A stretch of DNA of 33,965 nucleotides, taken from assembly GCA_018375675.1 (NCBI GenBank), contig JAHACW010000022.1, positions 1 through 33,965 of the forward strand, in the 5' to 3' direction. This stretch comes from Actinomyces sp. GTDB taxonomy: Bacteria; Actinomycetota; Actinomycetes; Actinomycetales; Actinomycetaceae. Below, one piece after another: positions 31,392 to 33,965 of the stretch (the first letter of the stretch is position 1; every line of letters begins with the position of its first letter). The notes under the pieces were generated by a model. It was not told where the DNA came from. It did no database searches and worked only from the letters and a program-made list of their open reading frames with translations. The position numbers and the translations under genes were made by a program.

Positions 31392-32831
31392 TTAGTACCA
31401 GCCCACGGCGTTGGAGTGCGCCCATGCGGAGCAGGGCGTGCCGTAGCGGCCCTTGATGTAGCCGATACCCCAGTTGATCTGAGTGATCGGGTTGGTGCGC
31501 CAGTCAGCGCCGGCCGAGGCCATCTTGGAGCCCGGCAGCGACTGCGGGATGCCGTACGCGCCCGACGAGGCGTTCTCAGCGTAGGGGTTCCACTGCGACT
31601 CGCGGTTCCACAGGAGGACCAGGCACTGGTACTCGCTGTCGCCCCAGCCCTGGGCTGCGACGAGGGGCTTGGCCAGCGAACGCGGATCCTCACCGGAGTA
31701 GTTCGTGGGGACGGCGCCGGCGGCAGCAGCGGCAGCAGCGGCGGCGGCAGCCGTAGCAGCGTCCGCGTTCTTCGTGTCGGCTGCGATCGCGGCGATCTCT
31801 TCCTTCGTGGAGATCGTGCCGAGCTTCGCGCGGTAGCGCACGGAGGTCGTGCCGTCCACCTCAACCTTTTCCTCGAGGGTGGCCTTCGGGTCAATGCCGG
31901 CGGCGACGAGGGCGGCCGGGGTGGCCTCCTTCGTCCCCTCACTGCGCACCTGGGTGACGGGCTGGGACGTGGAGTGCTCGGTGATCGGCACGGAGGTCAG
32001 GACCTCGTCGCCCTTCTTCTCCTGCCACACGGTCCACGTGGTCGCGCCGTTGACGCCGGCCGTCGTTACCTGGGACTCGCCGACGAAGAGGTCGGAGCTG
32101 TTCGTCGTCGTCTCGCTGAAGGGGATCTCGACGGTCTCGGTGGCCTCACCGCGGGTGACGCGGCTGACGTTGATCGACAGCTCGCCGGCCTCGCCCGTCG
32201 TGACGTTCACGCGGTCGAGGGGGTGCACAGAGACGCCGGAGGCCTCGAGGATCGCGCGGGCGTCCTGTCCGGGACGTGCGGCGACCTCGCGCGTCGTGCC
32301 ATCCACCGTGACGACGACGTTGCGAGCGCGCGACACGAGCGGGGTGAGCTCGTCACGCGACGACGAACGGTCTGCGGCGAGGCTGACAGCCGAGCCCAGC
32401 GGGGCGGCGTCCGCGAGGATCGCATCGGCCGACGAGGCCGTGGTCCACAGGGTGCGGGTCTGGCCGTCGACGGTGACCGTGTACGGCTTGGAGGTGCGCA
32501 CGACGATCGTGTCGCCGTCGCGCACGGCCTCGCCGGTGCCGGGCTGCACGAGGTCGTTGCTGCCAACGCTCACGCCCGCGGCATGCAGCGCGTCGCCGAC
32601 GGTGTTACCCCAGGAGGTCACGGGGCGCGAGACGCCGTTGACCTCGAGCATGACGGATGTGTGCGAGGAGGCGACACCGACGCCGGCGACGCCGAGGACA
32701 CCCGCCGAGGCGAGGGCGGCGACGCCGAGGACGATGCGCGGGGAAGGCGCGAAGGAACGCACGTGGGCGCCCAGGACGTGCAGGGCGCTTGCGGCGGACG
32801 CACTCAGGGAGGTGCTCAGGTGGTGGTTCAC
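31392..32831 (-). CDS. DUF348/G5 protein with lytic transglycosylase-like C-terminus
   Basis: A 479-residue cell-wall enzyme. After a cytoplasmic N-terminus a membrane helix (about 33-55) leads to ubiquitin-like DUF348 repeats (about 57-113, 114-167 and 168-222), a G5 domain (about 222-298), a linker containing 11 consecutive alanines (361-371), and a C-terminal lysozyme-like domain (about 385-479). It has the aggregation-promoting-factor/SLT type motif WNRESQWNPYAEN, with the likely catalytic glutamate E411, then GAYGIPQ and the terminal AWAHSNAVGWY. It should cleave peptidoglycan glycan strands outside the membrane. It is a paralogue of the adjacent gene, sharing DUF348/G5 but with a different catalytic domain. 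Gene order places it at the rpfB locus. Confidence 0.9.
   Translation of the reverse strand: MNHHLSTSLSASAASALHVLGAHVRSFAPSPRIVLGVAALASAGVLGVAGVGVASSHTSVMLEVNGVSRPVTSWGNTVGDALHAAGVSVGSNDLVQPGTGEAVRDGDTIVVRTSKPYTVTVDGQTRTLWTTASSADAILADAAPLGSAVSLAADRSSSRDELTPLVSRARNVVVTVDGTTREVAARPGQDARAILEASGVSVHPLDRVNVTTGEAGELSINVSRVTRGEATETVEIPFSETTTNSSDLFVGESQVTTAGVNGATTWTVWQEKKGDEVLTSVPITEHSTSQPVTQVRSEGTKEATPAALVAAGIDPKATLEEKVEVDGTTSVRYRAKLGTISTKEEIAAIAADTKNADAATAAAAAAAAAAAGAVPTNYSGEDPRSLAKPLVAAQGWGDSEYQCLVLLWNRESQWNPYAENASSGAYGIPQSLPGSKMASAGADWRTNPITQINWGIGYIKGRYGTPCSAWAHSNAVGWY
31719..31751. repeat. Polyalanine (GCN) codon tract
   Basis: Eleven consecutive alanine codons in the linker before the catalytic domain of the lytic transglycosylase gene. 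A microsatellite-like run that may vary in length. Confidence 0.85.
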
Positions 32832-32880
32832 GATTCTCCAGTTACTCGCTATTGGTACTGCCGGTCAGCTTAACGTGCAC

Positions 32881-32918
32881 GCACGCGGGCGCGCCAGGGT
32901 CTGGCCGCGCCCGCGTGC
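32881..32918 (-). terminator. Terminator hairpin of the Rpf gene
   Basis: GCACGCGGGCGCG (32881-32893) pairs perfectly with CGCGCCCGCGTGC (32906-32918), with an inner CCAG/CTGG extension. It lies 9 bases beyond the stop at 32928. Confidence 0.75.
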
Positions 32919-32927
32919 AATGTCACG

Positions 32928-33965
32928 TCAGACGAGGCCCAGCTTGTAGGCGCAGCCCCACTGGCCCCAACCGGAGCGCTGCTGGAGCATGCGCGCACGC
33001 ATGGTCTGCTCCTCCGCGGAGGCGTCGGAGGGCAGGCCGGAGCCGCCCACGGAACGCCAGGTCGGCAGAGAGAACTGGTACATGCCGTAGTAGCCGTTGC
33101 CCGTGTTGATCGACGGGTTGCCGCCGGACTCGCACTGGGCGATGGCCGCCCAGATCGCAGCGTCGTCTCCGGAGACGGCGGCGGGAGCGGAGGCAGACGA
33201 ACCGGACGAGGAGGAGCCCGAAGAATCAGACGAGGAGGAGCGGGACGACGTATCCTCGGCCTTCTTCGCCTTCGTGCCCTTGGAGACGATGCGCTTGGTG
33301 GGCTCGGTACGGGTCGTGGACAGAACGGCGGAGACGGTGACGTTTCCGTCGATGGTCTCCTGGTATGTCTCGGTCACCTCGGAGCCGGCAGCGCCTTCCT
33401 GCACGGTCTTCTCGGTGCCCTCTTCGGCCTCGGCATCCTCGCGTTCTTCGGTCTCGTACGGGATCTCGGTCGTGGTGGACACAGCACCCCGCACGACGCG
33501 CGCGACGCGCAGGGTGGCCTCGCCACCGTTGTGCTCCATGGTGACGCGGTCGATCGGACCGGCGCTGACACCGGCCTTCTCGAGGATCGCGGTCGTGCCC
33601 TCGTCGGAGGAGACGACGACGTCCGTCGTAGTGCCGTCGGCGACGACGTGGACGGTCTGGCCGGCCTCGGCGACGGGCATCTCGGTGCGGGTGTAGGAAC
33701 GGTCGGCCGCCATGGACGCGTCGGAAGCCGGCAGGGCCGAGAGCACGCCGGAAATCGACGAGGCCGTGGACCACGCCGTGGTCTGGTTGCCGTCGACCGT
33801 CACGTCGTACTCGGTCGCGGTGCGCACGACGACGGTGTCACCGCTCGTGACGGTCTGGTTGGAAGCGGGGGCGACAAGGTCGTGGTCGCCGACGGTCACG
33901 CCCGCGCTGTGCAGAGCATCGCCGGCAGTCGTGAAGAAGCCCGAGACATCGCGGGTCACACCGTC
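32928..33965 (-). CDS. rpfB: Resuscitation-promoting factor, RpfB type (5' part beyond the window)
   Basis: The 3' part of an Rpf protein (346 codons visible); the frame runs through the window edge, so the start lies beyond. Visible order: DUF348 ubiquitin-like repeats, a G5 domain, a Ser/Glu-rich linker, and the C-terminal Rpf transglycosylase-like domain of about 76 residues: IWAAIAQCESGGNPSINTG (catalytic Glu in CESGG), YYGMYQFSLPTW and the end GWGQWGCAYKLGLV. Rpf enzymes cut peptidoglycan and promote exit from dormancy in mycobacteria and micrococci. The adjacent rsmA and ispE match M. tuberculosis rpfB-ksgA-ispE. The neighbouring paralogue has swapped in a different catalytic domain. 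Confidence 0.93.
   Translation of the reverse strand, partial: DGVTRDVSGFFTTAGDALHSAGVTVGDHDLVAPASNQTVTSGDTVVVRTATEYDVTVDGNQTTAWSTASSISGVLSALPASDASMAADRSYTRTEMPVAEAGQTVHVVADGTTTDVVVSSDEGTTAILEKAGVSAGPIDRVTMEHNGGEATLRVARVVRGAVSTTTEIPYETEEREDAEAEEGTEKTVQEGAAGSEVTETYQETIDGNVTVSAVLSTTRTEPTKRIVSKGTKAKKAEDTSSRSSSSDSSGSSSSGSSASAPAAVSGDDAAIWAAIAQCESGGNPSINTGNGYYGMYQFSLPTWRSVGGSGLPSDASAEEQTMRARMLQQRSGWGQWGCAYKLGLV

Overview
The window is a 34-kb piece of a high-GC Gram-positive (actinobacterial) chromosome, most likely an oral Actinomycetaceae member of the Schaalia/Actinomyces type. The reasons are LAxTG-type sortase substrates, an Rpf-type muralytic enzyme, DUF3117, a BMP lipoprotein, a secreted glucanase resembling GH87 mutanases, and several apparently leaderless genes. 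Genus and species are inference. No phage, IS element, CRISPR array or plasmid backbone is visible; nearly all of it reads as a core chromosome with a few lineage-specific insertions.

Layout: (a) 0-3 kb, two convergent sortase-anchored surface proteins separated by strong hairpins. (b) 3-4.5 kb, a PHP-domain phosphoesterase and a MarC membrane protein sharing a GTGA overlap. (c) 4.7-7.3 kb, an asparagine uptake and breakdown operon (permease and type I asparaginase) closed by a strong terminator, then an aminopeptidase P gene. (d) 8.8-15.9 kb, a block (stress protein, soluble MgtE-N/CBS protein, DUF1003 protein, Mrp, O-methyltransferase, DUF3117, LOG protein, DapE) whose content and order recall, in condensed form, the Mycobacterium tuberculosis Rv1202-Rv1234 interval. 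(e) 16-19.3 kb, a catalytically eroded phosphohexomutase-like protein, an orphan BMP-family lipoprotein and ManC. (f) 19.4-23.4 kb, rplY, prs, a short glmU lacking the acetyltransferase active site, tRNA-Gln(TTG), a TetR regulator with a palindrome over its promoter, and a double DUF1540 protein. (g) 23.7-25.7 kb, a secreted beta-helix glycosidase with the aspartate pattern of alpha-1,3-glucanases. (h) 26-34 kb, ABC-F, ispE, rsmA, a DUF4230 protein, a 690-bp gene-free stretch and two muralytic DUF348/G5 proteins, the last one cut by the window edge. Blocks f and h match the M. tuberculosis rpfB-ksgA-ispE...rplY-prsA-glmU-TetR neighbourhood.

The most unusual DNA is at 30.79-31.22 kb. A 13-bp motif recurs with an exact 19-bp period, three or four direct copies followed by three or four inverted copies, and the whole block is present twice, 291 bp apart. 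Other points worth a second look are the truncated GlmU, the phosphomutase-like pseudoenzyme, the GH87-like enzyme, the TetR operator and a repeated -10-to-start-codon geometry that suggests leaderless mRNAs in at least eight genes. The genes mainly serve cell-envelope and housekeeping functions (UDP-GlcNAc, GDP-mannose, PRPP, isoprenoid and diaminopimelate synthesis, rRNA methylation, peptidoglycan remodelling).
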